A stretch of DNA of 45,272 bases, taken from positions 1 through 45,272 of the forward strand of contig JANZZG010000037.1 in the NCBI GenBank assembly GCA_026419515.1, given 5' to 3'. A program made the position numbers and the translations under genes. The first letter of the stretch is position 1; each line of letters opens with the position of its first letter. A model generated the notes under the pieces. That model did not search any database, was not told where the DNA came from, and saw only the letters and a program-made list of their open reading frames with translations. The stretch is from Methylophilaceae bacterium. Lineage in GTDB: Bacteria; Pseudomonadota; Gammaproteobacteria; Burkholderiales; Methylophilaceae. This document shows, in pieces, positions 17,226 to 26,876 of this stretch.

Positions 17226-17732
17226 ATGGCCATTCAAGTTGGAGAGCGCTTGCCAGAAGGCAAGCTGACCGAGTGCACCGAATTCGATCCTGCCACTGGC
17301 TGCCCGATGAACCCGCAGCCAGTGGATGTCGTTGCCGCCACCAAAGGCAAGAAAATCATCATCTTCGGCGTTCCGGGCGCCTTTACGCCGTTGTGTTCGG
17401 CGCAACACCTGCCGGGTTACGTCCGGCTGCATGACCAACTCAAGGCGAAGGGAGTGGATGAAATCTGGTGCATGGCGGTCAACGACGCTTTCGTGATGGC
17501 GGCCTGGGGGCGCGAGCAGAAAGCCGGCGGCAAGGTGCGCATGATGGCGGATGGCAGCGCCGAATATGCCCGAAAACTCGGCTTGGAACGCGATCTCACG
17601 CCCAACGGGATGGGCATACGCTGCTATCGCTTCGCCATGCTGGTCGACGATGGCGTGGTGAAATACATCGGCGTGGAAGCCTCGGGCAAGTTCGAGGTGT
17701 CGAATGCGGAAACCCTGCTCGGGTTATTGTGA
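17226..17732 (+). CDS. Peroxiredoxin, Prx5 type
   Basis: 168 residues. A thiol peroxidase that reduces H2O2 and organic hydroperoxides. The peroxidatic cysteine is in GVPGAFTPLCSAQHLPGY, the Prx5-type signature; KGVDEIWCMAVNDAFVMAAW and NGMGIRCYRFAMLVDDGVV follow and contribute two more cysteines. No glutaredoxin domain is fused, so a glutathione/glutaredoxin or thioredoxin partner would be separate. The ATG has AAGGAG five bases upstream (17214-17220). A longer in-frame reading exists upstream but runs through the neighbouring gene. The IscR-like site just upstream suggests iron-sulfur or oxidative-stress control. Confidence 0.94.
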   Translation: MAIQVGERLPEGKLTECTEFDPATGCPMNPQPVDVVAATKGKKIIIFGVPGAFTPLCSAQHLPGYVRLHDQLKAKGVDEIWCMAVNDAFVMAAWGREQKAGGKVRMMADGSAEYARKLGLERDLTPNGMGIRCYRFAMLVDDGVVKYIGVEASGKFEVSNAETLLGLL

Positions 17733-17771
17733 AATACGGTGTTTTGCCTGGCTCGTAACCGCAGTCGGGCC

Positions 17772-18566
17772 CTATTTGCATCTTCCCACCGAACCGGGAG
17801 CGCATTGGCGCCCATCCGTCCAGATGGCTCCAGACAAATCGGCCCCCTCGAGCTGGGCATAGGATAGGTTGGCCCCGTACAGGTTGGCATTCGTCAAATT
17901 CGCACCCCGCAGGTCGGCGCCCACCAATAGGTATCCAGATTTGTCGCACCCATGCCAATCGACACCCTTGGCGGGCGCTGCATCACAATCGGCTTGGGAG
18001 GCGAAACGCAATTCGACCCGGATCGGGGTGGGATGTTGGAAGTGGTACAGGAGCCACCCGACGAGAAACAACCCCGCAATCCACAACATCAACACGACCA
18101 GAGACGGAGTGCGTTCTTTCTTGAGCGATCGGTCCACTTCGTGCAAGATTTGGCGATGAAGGCGTTGCGACTCGGATTCCGGGTTTTTTCTGCGTTCTTC
18201 GCCACGACGCTGTTCTCGCCATCGCGCATCCAGTTCGACATGCTGACTTTCACGTCGATCGGGACATTTACGTTCGTCCAGATGACGTAACAGCGCCTGT
18301 CTACGTTCCTCTTGCCAAGATGGGTCCGTGCCATCACTCAGCGGGACGACCAACATGGAATGGAGATGCGCCATGATTTCAGGAATAGCCGTGTAGGATG
18401 ACCAAGCATGTCCGTCCGTGCTCAGTAGGTCGGAATCACGGATGCGCCCAAGTAAGATGTACTGGCATACGAGCGGCTCGGGGAACGGACCTTTGACGAG
18501 CTCTCCGCGCCTGATCAGCCAAGTCCGATATGCATTCATGTGAATGTCATCGGCTTCTGTGGCCAT
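17772..18566 (-). CDS. Membrane protein with GYF-like N-domain and pentapeptide repeats
   Basis: About 264 residues, function unknown. The N-terminus (YRTWLIRRGELVKGPFP ... HAWSSYTAIPEI) resembles the GYF_2-type domain, followed by a long charged, Arg/Glu-rich region likely to be helical. One membrane helix (SLVVLMLWIAGLFLVGWLLY) precedes a C-terminal domain with two cysteines and pentapeptide repeats (ADLRG ANLTN ANLYG ANLSY AQLEG ADLSG). The domain order implies a cytoplasmic sensor-like part and a periplasmic repeat part. The start is uncertain: ATG 18602, 18566 or 18539 are possible. It follows the HDOD gene on the same strand and may share its transcript. Confidence 0.75.
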   Translation of the reverse strand: MATEADDIHMNAYRTWLIRRGELVKGPFPEPLVCQYILLGRIRDSDLLSTDGHAWSSYTAIPEIMAHLHSMLVVPLSDGTDPSWQEERRQALLRHLDERKCPDRRESQHVELDARWREQRRGEERRKNPESESQRLHRQILHEVDRSLKKERTPSLVVLMLWIAGLFLVGWLLYHFQHPTPIRVELRFASQADCDAAPAKGVDWHGCDKSGYLLVGADLRGANLTNANLYGANLSYAQLEGADLSGAIWTDGRQCAPGSVGRCK

Positions 18567-18641
18567 GCCACCCGTTTCAGCGCGTTCGTATCCTGCTTCC
18601 ATCGCCCGCCATCTCTGGTTTCACCTGCGATACCCCGGCTT

Positions 18642-20138
18642 TCATGTGGATTGCGTAAGGTGTGCCATTCGTGTAGCAGCCTGCAAGCACAGCGTTTTGA
18701 ATTTTTCATACCCTTCATGACTTAGGGCGGAACCCGCGCCGTCGGCATAAAATAGTCCTACCATCCTGCCATGCACGCTCACCGACATGGCAAAAAATTC
18801 GTGGCCAGAGGTAACGCCCGCAATGTCTTCGTTCAAGTAGGCGGCATATTTTTGACGATTGGCGGGTGTCATCCAAACCGCCTGCGGTTTTGCCATCAAA
18901 ACACTAAACAAATGCCTGGTATCCATGCTGAATCGAAACGACCGCAACGCAGCGCCTTCTTCCACCCCAACCACGTATTTCGCCGCCAGAGTAGTCCGAT
19001 CACGGGTCAACAAAGCGAAAACGACGCGCCTCAGGCCCATCCCCGACATGCTGCGCGCCGTCTGGGCTATCACATCATGTAACGTCGCGGAAGTCCCAGC
19101 CGCGTGGTGGCGGCTTTGGGCGTCGCCGCTCTCATGCTGGGGGCGGGCTGGTGACGAAGCCGCGTTGACCGAGGTGGTCGCCTCTTCCAAAGGCCACTCT
19201 CCCGGCAACATGGGCAACCATCTGGCCGGCGGATGGACACCGGGGAAAGTGCGACGTCGGGCGATCTCAACCGCGGCACGGTGCACTTGTGCCACGGTCT
19301 CGTCCAACGACAGCCGCCGCGCCTCGGCAATCTGCTCGAGATCAGCGATGACCGCCGCATCATACCATCCGCGCTCGGTATCTCGACTCAAGCGGCAGGC
19401 CAGCCGAACATGACGTACCCGCACTGGCTCCTCCGGTGACTCGGGATGCAGCGCCGCCATCACTAAAGGCGGGAGATTGTGGTGTTGCGCCAACGCGAGG
19501 GAAAGCGCCTCCAGCGTGAAACCCAGCCGCTCCTGCTCGGCGGCACTGCCCGTTTGCCGCAATCTGTCTCTTTCGAGGATCAGCATCAGTTCCGGTTCTG
19601 CCGCCCACAGTGCCATCTCGCCCAGACCATGCAACAAAGCAGCGACATAGACTTCGTCGGGATTGATGTCCAAACGTTTTATGGCCCACTCGCGCGCATG
19701 ACAGGCCGCATGATAAGCCCGTGCCGCACAACGCAACAACCCTGAAGCGGCATCCGACGATAAGTGGTGTTCGACTACCGGCGTTTTTTGCATCTGCTCG
19801 AACACGGCATCGAGCCCCAGCATCATCACGGCATGCTCCGGAATCGCGATCCGCTGGGCGAACTCTCCTCGCTTGCCGGCATTGGCCAACCGCATCAACT
19901 TGAACGTGAGCATGGGATCGACCATGATCTCTGCCCCAATCTTCGCGGCAGAGACGTTGGAGTTGGATCGAAGCTGACGCAGTCTTTGTAAGGTGGAATC
20001 GAGAACGGGGATTTCCCGTGGCAGGAGCCGCTCGACCCAGGCTTCGAGCTGATTGGACAAAGTGAGTCTTCCTTGAGAACGCCCGATGATACGCAACTCA
20101 CCTGCAATCCGCAAACCTTGCGGTAATGCTGGTTTCAT
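18642..20138 (-). CDS. HDOD-domain signalling protein with C-terminal GAF-like region
   Basis: About 498 residues. The HDOD domain covers roughly residues 40-250: LPREIPVLDSTLQRLRQLRS, DPMLTFKLMRLANAGKRGEF, IPEHAVMMLGLDAVFEQM and VYVAALLHGLGEMALWAAEP, an HD-like fold lacking the full metal site. A variable Ser/Ala-rich linker near 340-370 leads to a C-terminal region (HDVIAQTARSMSGMGLRRVV ... MVGLFYADGAG) that resembles a GAF domain. Such proteins are linked to c-di-GMP, stress or motility signalling. It is divergent from motA, 60 bases away. ATG 20138 is chosen, but no strong Shine-Dalgarno decides it; a TTGCGT/TAGAAT promoter-like pair precedes it. Confidence 0.85.
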   Translation of the reverse strand: MKPALPQGLRIAGELRIIGRSQGRLTLSNQLEAWVERLLPREIPVLDSTLQRLRQLRSNSNVSAAKIGAEIMVDPMLTFKLMRLANAGKRGEFAQRIAIPEHAVMMLGLDAVFEQMQKTPVVEHHLSSDAASGLLRCAARAYHAACHAREWAIKRLDINPDEVYVAALLHGLGEMALWAAEPELMLILERDRLRQTGSAAEQERLGFTLEALSLALAQHHNLPPLVMAALHPESPEEPVRVRHVRLACRLSRDTERGWYDAAVIADLEQIAEARRLSLDETVAQVHRAAVEIARRRTFPGVHPPARWLPMLPGEWPLEEATTSVNAASSPARPQHESGDAQSRHHAAGTSATLHDVIAQTARSMSGMGLRRVVFALLTRDRTTLAAKYVVGVEEGAALRSFRFSMDTRHLFSVLMAKPQAVWMTPANRQKYAAYLNEDIAGVTSGHEFFAMSVSVHGRMVGLFYADGAGSALSHEGYEKFKTLCLQAATRMAHLTQST

Positions 20139-20198
20139 AGCAGAATCTGACACGTATTCTAAACATCCAAATACAACACGCAAACAAGGGCTAGGTTC

Positions 20199-21053
20199 AT
20201 GAATCTGATCGTCGGTGCCGTCATTCTGTTCGGTTGTGTACTGGGGGGGTATGTCCTACACGGCGGTCGCTTGGGCGCGCTTTATCAACCAACCGAACTA
20301 TTGATCATCGCAGGAGGCGCGTTCGGCGCATTTTTCATTGCGCATCCCATTTCCGTCATCAAGTCGGCTTTTGGTGGAGTCGTCAAGTTGCTCAAAGGAT
20401 CGAGCTACAAAAAAGAACGGTATATGGAGCTGCTGGCACTGCTCTACGCGCTATTCTCCAAAATTCGTAAAGATGGTCTGATCGCCTTGGAGGCCGATAT
20501 CGAGGAGCCTGAAAAAAGTCCCATCTTCAGCAAGTATCCCAGCGTATTGGCAGATCACCATGCGCTGGAATTCATTTGTGACTACTTCCGCATGATGGTT
20601 GGAGGTAGCATGAACGCATTCGAGCTTGAAAACTTGATGGATGCGGAACTGGAAGTCCATCATCATGAAGCTCATACCCCCGTGAGCGCAATCCAAGGCG
20701 CAGCCGATGCCTTGCCCGCATTTGGTATCGTGGCTGCGGTGCTTGGTGTAGTGATCACCATGGCCGCCATCGCTGGGCCGCCAGAAGAGCTGGGGCACAA
20801 AATCGGTGCAGCCCTAGTGGGGACCATGTTGGGGATTCTGCTTTCCTATGGATTGGTCGGCCCGATCGCAATTTCCCTCAACTATCAGATGGAAGAGGAG
20901 GCCAAGTATTACCTCTGCATCAAAACCTGCATCATCGCCTACCTCAATGGCTATGCGCCACAGGTGGCCGTTGAATTCGGCCGTAAGGTATTGTTTTCGA
21001 ACGTGCGCCCCAGTTTCCTGGAACTCGAAGAGCACGTCAAGCAGAAAAAATAA
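20199..21053 (+). CDS. motA: Flagellar motor stator protein MotA
   Basis: 284 residues, four membrane helices. With MotB it forms the proton-conducting stator that turns the flagellar rotor. Diagnostic parts are the N-terminal helix NLIVGAVILFGCVLGGYVLH, the cytoplasmic loop with charged rotor-contact residues (ALLYALFSKIRKDGLIALE), and the channel helices ADALPAFGIVAAVLGVVITM and GAALVGTMLGILLSYGLVGP with the conserved proline in LPAFG. It is followed after 21 bases by motB. The sigma-28 site often found before motA is not convincing here. Confidence 0.97.
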   Translation: MNLIVGAVILFGCVLGGYVLHGGRLGALYQPTELLIIAGGAFGAFFIAHPISVIKSAFGGVVKLLKGSSYKKERYMELLALLYALFSKIRKDGLIALEADIEEPEKSPIFSKYPSVLADHHALEFICDYFRMMVGGSMNAFELENLMDAELEVHHHEAHTPVSAIQGAADALPAFGIVAAVLGVVITMAAIAGPPEELGHKIGAALVGTMLGILLSYGLVGPIAISLNYQMEEEAKYYLCIKTCIIAYLNGYAPQVAVEFGRKVLFSNVRPSFLELEEHVKQKK

Positions 21054-21074
21054 TATTTCCTTGGCACGACCATC

Positions 21075-22157
21075 ATGGCGGAAGACAATACCCAGCCGAT
21101 CATCGTCAAGAAAATCAAGAAAGGCGGTCACGGCCATCATGGTGGGGCGTGGAAGATCGCTTATGCCGACTTCGTGACCGCCATGATGGCGTTTTTTCTG
21201 CTGATGTGGCTCCTAGGCTCCACCACCAAGGAACAAAAGCAAGCGATTTCCGATTTCTTCAACAATCCAAGCCCGATCGCTGGGCCCGGGGGAGCCAGTA
21301 CCAGCATGATCAAAGTGGGTGGGGGCAAAGACGTCACCTATTCGGAAGGCGATACCAAACGGGGCTCCAATCCGGACGAGATTCCCAAGAAAACCGAAGA
21401 AACCCAGCCCGAAGTCGGCAAAATCACGCTGGATGACAAACAACGCCTGCTGGAACTGAAAAAAGAGCTGGAACAGGCCATCGACGCCAGCGAGGCACTG
21501 AAGCCATTCAAGGATCAGCTGCTGCTCGAAATCACCAAGGAAGGCTTACGCATCCAGATCATCGACAAGGAAAATCGACCCATGTTCAATATCGGGAGCT
21601 CGGTCCTGCAGCCATACGCAGTCGCCATCCTGCGCGAAATCGGCAAAGTCATCAACAACGTCCCCAATAGGATCAGCCTTTCCGGTCATACCGATGCCAC
21701 TCCCTACTCCAAGTTTTCCGGAACCTACACCAACTGGGAATTGTCCGCCGACCGTGCCAATGCTTCACGACGGGCGCTGGTGGAAGGTGGGATGAGTGAC
21801 GACAAAGTGGCGCGCGTGGTAGGGTTGTCATCTGCCGTGCTGTTCGACAAAGCCAACCCCACCAACCCGATCAATCGCCGCATCAGCATCATCGTGTTGA
21901 ACAAGGAAGCCGAGGAAGCGATCCTGCATGACGAAGGCAAGCTCGACCAGACCACGGCTGAATCGAACGCAGCACCATCATCGTCCGCGGCACAATCCCC
22001 GCATCCTCCAACGGCCACGCCGGTCCAACCCCCAGCCCCTCTTGAACCGGCTCCCCCTAAACCTGACCAAGCCGCCACTCGACAGCCTTCTGCTGCCGCC
22101 GCAGCCACTGCGGCAGCGGCGTCGGCGGCTGCCGCAGCAGCCGCTGCCAAACACTAG
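21075..22157 (+). CDS. motB: Flagellar motor stator protein MotB
   Basis: 360 residues. The single N-terminal helix WKIAYADFVTAMMAFFLLMW carries the proton-binding Asp32, as in E. coli, indicating an H+-driven motor. The C-terminal OmpA-like domain binds peptidoglycan: ISLSGHTDATPYSKF and NWELSADRANASRRALVEGG. A plug-like segment follows the helix. The last ~75 residues are a Pro- then Ala-rich tail ending in long alanine runs, longer than usual. It is co-transcribed with motA. Confidence 0.97.
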   Translation: MAEDNTQPIIVKKIKKGGHGHHGGAWKIAYADFVTAMMAFFLLMWLLGSTTKEQKQAISDFFNNPSPIAGPGGASTSMIKVGGGKDVTYSEGDTKRGSNPDEIPKKTEETQPEVGKITLDDKQRLLELKKELEQAIDASEALKPFKDQLLLEITKEGLRIQIIDKENRPMFNIGSSVLQPYAVAILREIGKVINNVPNRISLSGHTDATPYSKFSGTYTNWELSADRANASRRALVEGGMSDDKVARVVGLSSAVLFDKANPTNPINRRISIIVLNKEAEEAILHDEGKLDQTTAESNAAPSSSAAQSPHPPTATPVQPPAPLEPAPPKPDQAATRQPSAAAAATAAAASAAAAAAAAKH

Positions 22158-22364
22158 GGAAACCCTGTAAAACGATTGCGAGTGTCCTTGCGGCTTACGT
22201 GCACGCAGCGAAAGCGATCAAGACATGACAAAAAGTGGCGAGAAAGCCCAACCCCAGGTTGCAGCGTAGGCTGGCGTGCGCATCGCGAACGTTAAGCTGC
22301 AATGCAGCGGCCGAAGTCCAATATCCCCTACCCCACCTTCCGGCCGCGCAGCAGGCCATTCAGA
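22158..22364. other. Non-coding stretch between convergent motB and rnhB
   Basis: 207 bases with no credible gene. It holds a 7-bp inverted repeat (TTGCAGC 22259-22265, GCTGCAA 22296-22302), a small GCTGC-AAT-GCAGC hairpin (from 22296) and an imperfect GGCCGAAG/CTTCCGGCC pair near 22308-22345. None has a T run, so no clear intrinsic terminator is seen for either gene. Confidence 0.5.
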
Positions 22365-22928
22365 CTAGACGAGAAGTTTTCGCACCGGCCCATAGCTTTT
22401 CCTATGCACCGGCGAAACCCCGTGGATGGCCATAGCCTTGAGATGTTGCGGGACGGGGTATCCCTTGTGCCGATCGAAGCCATATTGCGGATAAATGGCA
22501 TGCAGCCGGTACATGTCTTCATCCCGAGCAGTCTTGGCCAAAATCGACGCAGCCGATATTTCCGCCACTGTACTGTCCCCTTTGACAACCGCGCGCGTCG
22601 GATATGCCAGAGAAGGACGATGCAATCCATCGACCCAAACTTCATGAGGTGCGACGGCCAGCCCTTCTACTGCCCGCTGCATGGCCAGCAAACTGGCGCG
22701 CAAGATATTGAGACGATCTATTTCTTCCACGCTGGCTTGTGCCACACACCAAGCCAAGGCGCGTTCGCGTATCAGCCGTGCCAGTCTGCCACGCTGGGCC
22801 TCAGTGAGCTTTTTGGAATCGGCCAGGCCGTCGATAGGTCGCGCTGGGTCGAGAATCACGGCTGCAGCGAAAACGGCTCCTGCCAGCGGGCCTCGACCAG
22901 CTTCGTCCACCCCGCACAACAGCTTCAT
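22365..22928 (-). CDS. rnhB: Ribonuclease HII
   Basis: 187 residues. Cleaves RNA in RNA-DNA hybrids and single ribonucleotides in DNA. The catalytic carboxylates lie in [16 protein letters not shown] (Asp-Glu) and further in [27 protein letters not shown] and the C-terminal GYPVPQHL are family hallmarks. Its ATG overlaps the lpxB stop by four bases (ATGA). It is the last gene of the 15-gene cluster and is convergent with motB. Confidence 0.97.
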   Translation of the reverse strand: MKLLCGVDEAGRGPLAGAVFAAAVILDPARPIDGLADSKKLTEAQRGRLARLIRERALAWCVAQASVEEIDRLNILRASLLAMQRAVEGLAVAPHEVWVDGLHRPSLAYPTRAVVKGDSTVAEISAASILAKTARDEDMYRLHAIYPQYGFDRHKGYPVPQHLKAMAIHGVSPVHRKSYGPVRKLLV

Positions 22929-24061
22929 GGAAGCATGTCCAGGATAACCGTGGCCGCTTTTTGGGCCGTGTCTTGGCGCAGCTGACGGTGCAGTTCGGCA
23001 AATTTGCGCTGGATGTCGTTCACTCTGTGCTTATCGAAGATTAAGCGCAACAATTCATCCGCCAATGCTTCCGGCGTCGCCTGTTTTTGCAACAATTCCG
23101 GCACTACGGTTTCGCCTGCCAAAATGTTGGGCAATCCCACCCATGGTAGATAAGCCATACGTTTCATGATGCACCAGCTCAGCGCCGACATACGATAAAC
23201 GATCACCATGGGACGTCCGAGCAAAGCCGCTTCCAGCGTCGCCGTCCCGGAAGCCACGATCAGTCCATCCGATGCAGCCATCGCCATCCTGGAATGGCCA
23301 AACAGCAGCCTGAACGAAAGTTCTTGCGCATTGTTGCGGTGGATCGCATGCTCAAACTTATCACGTGTCTCCCGGCTCACCAAAGGCACCAGAAATTGCA
23401 CATCGGGCACTTCGGCCACGATCTGCAACGCAGCCTGAACGAAAAGATCGGCCATGTAATCGAGCTCGCTTTGCCTGCTGCCCGGTAGCAGCCCGATCAC
23501 CAAGCCCGTCTTTTTGAGCTTGAGTTCTTCACGCGCCAATCTCGTATCGTACTCCAGTGGGATGGAGTCGGCCGCTGGATGACCGACGTAAGAGGCCGGG
23601 ATCCCGGCCTCATCATATATTGGCTTCTCGAACGGAAACAGACACAACATATGGGATACGGCACGTCGGATCTGCCGAATACGGCCACGCCGCCAAGCCC
23701 AAATCGAGGGGCTGACGTAATGTACCGTCCGAATGCCCCGTTTGCGCAGTACGGCTTCCAACCCGAGATTGAAGTCGGGTGCGTCTATGCCTATGAACAA
23801 ATCGGGCGGGTTTCCAAGAAAATAGTGGGTGAGTTCCCGCCGTATCCGCAGCAACCCCCAATAATGGCGAAGCACCTCGAAATAGCCCCGAACCGCCAGA
23901 CGTTCCATGGGGTACAGTGACCGTACACCAGCCGCCATCATTTTGGGGCCCCCTATACCGACGAACTCCAGCCCTGGACGGCGTGCTTGCAGTGCGGCTA
24001 CCAGATGGCTGCCAAGCAAATCGCCGGAGGCTTCTCCGGCCACGATCCCAATCGTTGGCAT
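22925..24061 (-). CDS. lpxB: Lipid-A-disaccharide synthase
   Basis: 378 residues, a GT19 glycosyltransferase at the inner membrane that joins UDP-2,3-diacylglucosamine and lipid X into the lipid A disaccharide. Hallmarks are the N-terminal [58 protein letters not shown] and [11 protein letters not shown]. The length is normal. It begins seven bases after lpxA and overlaps rnhB by four, in the classical lpxD-fabZ-lpxA-lpxB order. Confidence 0.98.
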   Translation of the reverse strand: MPTIGIVAGEASGDLLGSHLVAALQARRPGLEFVGIGGPKMMAAGVRSLYPMERLAVRGYFEVLRHYWGLLRIRRELTHYFLGNPPDLFIGIDAPDFNLGLEAVLRKRGIRTVHYVSPSIWAWRRGRIRQIRRAVSHMLCLFPFEKPIYDEAGIPASYVGHPAADSIPLEYDTRLAREELKLKKTGLVIGLLPGSRQSELDYMADLFVQAALQIVAEVPDVQFLVPLVSRETRDKFEHAIHRNNAQELSFRLLFGHSRMAMAASDGLIVASGTATLEAALLGRPMVIVYRMSALSWCIMKRMAYLPWVGLPNILAGETVVPELLQKQATPEALADELLRLIFDKHRVNDIQRKFAELHRQLRQDTAQKAATVILDMLP

Positions 24062-24068
24062 GAAAAAA

Positions 24069-24839
24069 CTAACGAATGATGCCTCTCGTAGAGGTAGACA
24101 GAAAATCCACCAGAATAGTCAAATCAGGGGCTTCCCGGCTTTGTTCGGTAAGGGCCACTCTGGCTTCCTCCAGCGTCAGGCCGGAACGATAGAGCGTTTT
24201 GTAGGCGCGCTTGATGGCAGCGATGCGTTCTGGAGTAAAGCCACGACGTCTCAGCCCCTCAGCATTGATGCCATGTGGGGTGGCATCATAACCCGCAGCG
24301 GTGACATAAGGCGGGATGTCCTTGAAAACGACGGTGCCCACTGCGGTGATCACATGCGCACCAATTTTACAGAATTGATGCACCAGCGTGAATCCACCCA
24401 GAATCGCATAATCAGCCAAATGCACGTGACCAGCCAAAGAAGCGTTGTTGGCCAGTATGGTATGGTCACCCACCTGACAGTCATGCGCGATGTGTACATA
24501 GGCCATGATCCAATTGTCATTCCCGATGCGGGTCACTCCCGCATCCTGCACCGTACCACGGTTAAAGGTGCAAAATTCGCGGATGGTGTTGTCATCGCCG
24601 ATTTCCAGCCATGTCGGCTCTCCACCATATTTCTTGTCTTGAGGGGCGGCCCCCAGCGAGGCGTATTGGTAGACCCGATTGTTTTTTCCAATACGGGTGG
24701 GTCCCTCGATCACGACGTGGGCGCCAATATGGGTACCCGTATCGATGAAAACATTCGGTCCTATGATGGAATAAGGTCCGACTTCCACATCGGAAGCCAA
24801 CTCGGCTTTGGAGTCGACGATCGCAGTAGGATGAATCAC
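24069..24839 (-). CDS. lpxA: UDP-N-acetylglucosamine O-acyltransferase
   Basis: 256 residues. Transfers a 3-hydroxyacyl chain from ACP to UDP-GlcNAc, the first step of lipid A synthesis. It is a left-handed beta-helix with hexapeptide repeats (for example [20 protein letters not shown]). The catalytic His lies in [12 protein letters not shown], and [16 protein letters not shown] is typical. The C-terminal helical part includes [16 protein letters not shown]. The start is GTG, overlapping the fabZ stop by four bases (GTGA). Confidence 0.98.
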   Translation of the reverse strand: MIHPTAIVDSKAELASDVEVGPYSIIGPNVFIDTGTHIGAHVVIEGPTRIGKNNRVYQYASLGAAPQDKKYGGEPTWLEIGDDNTIREFCTFNRGTVQDAGVTRIGNDNWIMAYVHIAHDCQVGDHTILANNASLAGHVHLADYAILGGFTLVHQFCKIGAHVITAVGTVVFKDIPPYVTAAGYDATPHGINAEGLRRRGFTPERIAAIKRAYKTLYRSGLTLEEARVALTEQSREAPDLTILVDFLSTSTRGIIR

Positions 24840-25282
24840 TTGATCATCTTGAGCGTGCAGAGCAGCTCTGCCTCGGCGACGAGACTGTCATCCACCAACG
24901 CTCTACCCGAGTATTTCCATATCCCCCGCACGATGCGATCTATCTTGACCTGCAACAAGAGTTGGTCTCCCGGGGAGACGGGGCGCTTGAAGCGCACATT
25001 GTCGATTCCGGCAAAGTAATACACCGAATCATCGGAAGGCCGCCGCCCCATGGTCTTGAAAGACAAAATTGCTGCAGCCTGCGCCATCGCTTCGACCACG
25101 AGTACCCCCGGCATCACGGGGTGATAAGTGAAATGCCCCGGGAAAAAAGGCTCGTTGATGGTGACATTTTTGATTGCCGTGATTTCCTTGCCTTCTTCCA
25201 GGGCAACTACGCGATCCACCAGCAGAAACGGGTAACGATGGGGCAGATAATTGAGGATTTCATGTATGTCCATGCTGGTCAT
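24836..25282 (-). CDS. fabZ: 3-hydroxyacyl-ACP dehydratase FabZ
   Basis: 148 residues, hot-dog fold. Dehydrates 3-hydroxyacyl-ACP in fatty-acid elongation and so competes with LpxA/LpxD for the same substrate pool. The N-terminal [18 protein letters not shown] and the active-site segment [20 protein letters not shown] contain the catalytic His and Glu. ATG 25282 overlaps the lpxD stop (ATGA); a second ATG three codons later (25273) would also give a normal protein. Confidence 0.97.
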   Translation of the reverse strand: MTSMDIHEILNYLPHRYPFLLVDRVVALEEGKEITAIKNVTINEPFFPGHFTYHPVMPGVLVVEAMAQAAAILSFKTMGRRPSDDSVYYFAGIDNVRFKRPVSPGDQLLLQVKIDRIVRGIWKYSGRALVDDSLVAEAELLCTLKMIK

Positions 25283-26319
25283 GGGCGGCTTTCCTTTAGT
25301 TCATTGATTTGTCGTTCCAGCTCACAAACGCGCCTGGCCAGCGATTCAAGATGACGAAGCTGAGCCGCCGTTTTCAGCCAGTTTGCGTGGGGCTGGAAAG
25401 GCATCAAAGCAGTATACGTCCCCGTTTTGGTGATGGAACGCGTGATCATGCTTCCTGGCGAAATCGTCACGCCATCGGCGATTTCGAGATGCCCCAGAAT
25501 CATCGCGGCTCCACCTATCTTGCACTGGCGGCCAATCCGGGCACTGCCTGCGATGCCGGCACAACCCGCGATCACGGTATCGGCACCAATCCGACAGTTG
25601 TGGCCGATCTGGATCAAATTGTCGAGTTTGACACCGTTTTCGATCACCGTGTCGTCCAGTGTCCCACGATCTATGGTGGTGTTGGCCCCAATTTCGACAT
25701 GATCGCCCACCACCACTCGTCCGATATGGGGAATCTTGACCCAATGCCCCGCATCGGAAGCATGACCGAAGCCATCGGCACCGATCACTGCGCCGGCATG
25801 GATGATACACCCCACACCTATCTTGCACCCTGGGTAGATGACCACATTGGGAAACAGCCGGGACTCCGCGCCGATTTCACAGCGATCTCCGATATGGCAA
25901 CCGGCACCGATCACGACACCATCGCCGATACGAGCTCCCCGTCCTATACTGGAGTACGGCCCAATGCTCGCCGTGGGAGCAATCTCTGCATCTTCGGCCA
26001 CACGGGCGGCGCTATCGATCCCGGGGGGCGTGGCCTCCTCTGCGTTCAGCAAAGCCACCAACCGGGCGAAGTAGGCGTAAGGATTGTCCGTGACGATACA
26101 TGGTAACGACGTCGATTCGGCGTACTGGGGAGAGACCAGAACCGCCCCTGCGCGCGTCTTTGCCAATTGGGGGAGGTACCTCCTGTCCACGAGAAAACTG
26201 ATCTGGTCGCTCTGGGCATTTTCCAGGGAAGCGACTTGTCGAATGATGACCCCATTGTCATTGCGCACCACCCCTCCCAGTCGTGCCGCAATCTCCGGCA
26301 AGGTACAAGGCACCAGCAT
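25279..26319 (-). CDS. lpxD: UDP-3-O-(3-hydroxyacyl)glucosamine N-acyltransferase
   Basis: 346 residues. Adds the N-linked hydroxyacyl chain, the third step of lipid A synthesis. An N-terminal uridine-binding domain ([15 protein letters not shown] ... [12 protein letters not shown]) is followed by hexapeptide repeats of a left-handed beta-helix with [20 protein letters not shown], which holds the catalytic His region, and a C-terminal coiled helix. The start is ambiguous: ATG 26319 sits directly against AGGGGG, whereas GTG two codons later (26313) lies six bases from it and may be the true start. Confidence 0.97.
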   Translation of the reverse strand: MLVPCTLPEIAARLGGVVRNDNGVIIRQVASLENAQSDQISFLVDRRYLPQLAKTRAGAVLVSPQYAESTSLPCIVTDNPYAYFARLVALLNAEEATPPGIDSAARVAEDAEIAPTASIGPYSSIGRGARIGDGVVIGAGCHIGDRCEIGAESRLFPNVVIYPGCKIGVGCIIHAGAVIGADGFGHASDAGHWVKIPHIGRVVVGDHVEIGANTTIDRGTLDDTVIENGVKLDNLIQIGHNCRIGADTVIAGCAGIAGSARIGRQCKIGGAAMILGHLEIADGVTISPGSMITRSITKTGTYTALMPFQPHANWLKTAAQLRHLESLARRVCELERQINELKESRP

Positions 26320-26346
26320 CCCCCTGAGTCGACAGGCAGCAAATGG

Positions 26347-26850
26347 TTATTTTTTACCGAGCGCTTTCAATACCTTTTCCGTGATGTCCGCTTTCTTGCT
26401 GGCATAAGCCACGCCGCTATAAATCACGATATCGTATCCCTCGGCTTCGGCCACGGACGTGACGGCCTTGTTGATGCGCTCCTGCAGGGCACCCAACTCT
26501 TCGTTCTTGCGCAAGTTGATGTCCTCACGCAGTTCACGCTGCTTGCGCTGAAACTCGATCTTCAGATTGGAAAGATCACGTTCCCGATTGCGACGGTCCG
26601 TTTCTGACAAGGTCAAACTTTCCTTGTCCAAAGCAGCTTCCATGTCCTTGATTTGCTTCGCCATGCGTTCGAGCTCCTGTTGGCGGCCACTGAATTCCTT
26701 CTCCAGTTTTTTCCCGCTCTCCGCCGTCTGGGGTGCCTCCTTGAGGATCTGCTCCACATTGACGAACCCCAACTTGGTATCCGCCGCGAAGACGCTACTC
26801 GTCAACAAAACGAGACTGCTGGCCAGCAATGATTTCAATAGGTTGCTCAA
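26347..26850 (-). CDS. skp: Periplasmic chaperone Skp (OmpH family)
   Basis: 167 residues. A trimeric periplasmic chaperone that carries unfolded outer-membrane proteins to the BAM complex. The signal peptide MSNLLKSLLASSLVLLTSSVFA is followed by KLGFVNVEQILKEAPQTAE and a long charged helical region that forms the tentacles, and a final strand-like YDIVIYSGVAYAS. The start codon is TTG at 26850, supported by a perfect AGGAGG six bases upstream. It follows bamA as in most proteobacteria. Confidence 0.95.
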   Translation of the reverse strand: MSNLLKSLLASSLVLLTSSVFAADTKLGFVNVEQILKEAPQTAESGKKLEKEFSGRQQELERMAKQIKDMEAALDKESLTLSETDRRNRERDLSNLKIEFQRKQRELREDINLRKNEELGALQERINKAVTSVAEAEGYDIVIYSGVAYASKKADITEKVLKALGKK

Positions 26851-26876
26851 TTAGGTCCTCCTAGAGTGATTCAATT

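Noticed and set aside
20160..20187. TAAA ... GCAAACAA before motA as a sigma-28 promoter
   Set aside because: The -35 part is only TAAA and the -10 part matches the FliA consensus at five of eight; too weak, although spacing equals that of the better site at 41852-41879.
22296..22310. Hairpin GCTGC-AAT-GCAGC as a terminator for motB or rnhB
   Set aside because: The stem is short and neither side has a T run; kept only as a structural note.
23907..25019. 370-codon plus-strand frame antisense to lpxB/lpxA/fabZ
   Set aside because: It runs across three well-established genes, has no family resemblance and reads like a shadow of hexapeptide-repeat coding sequence.
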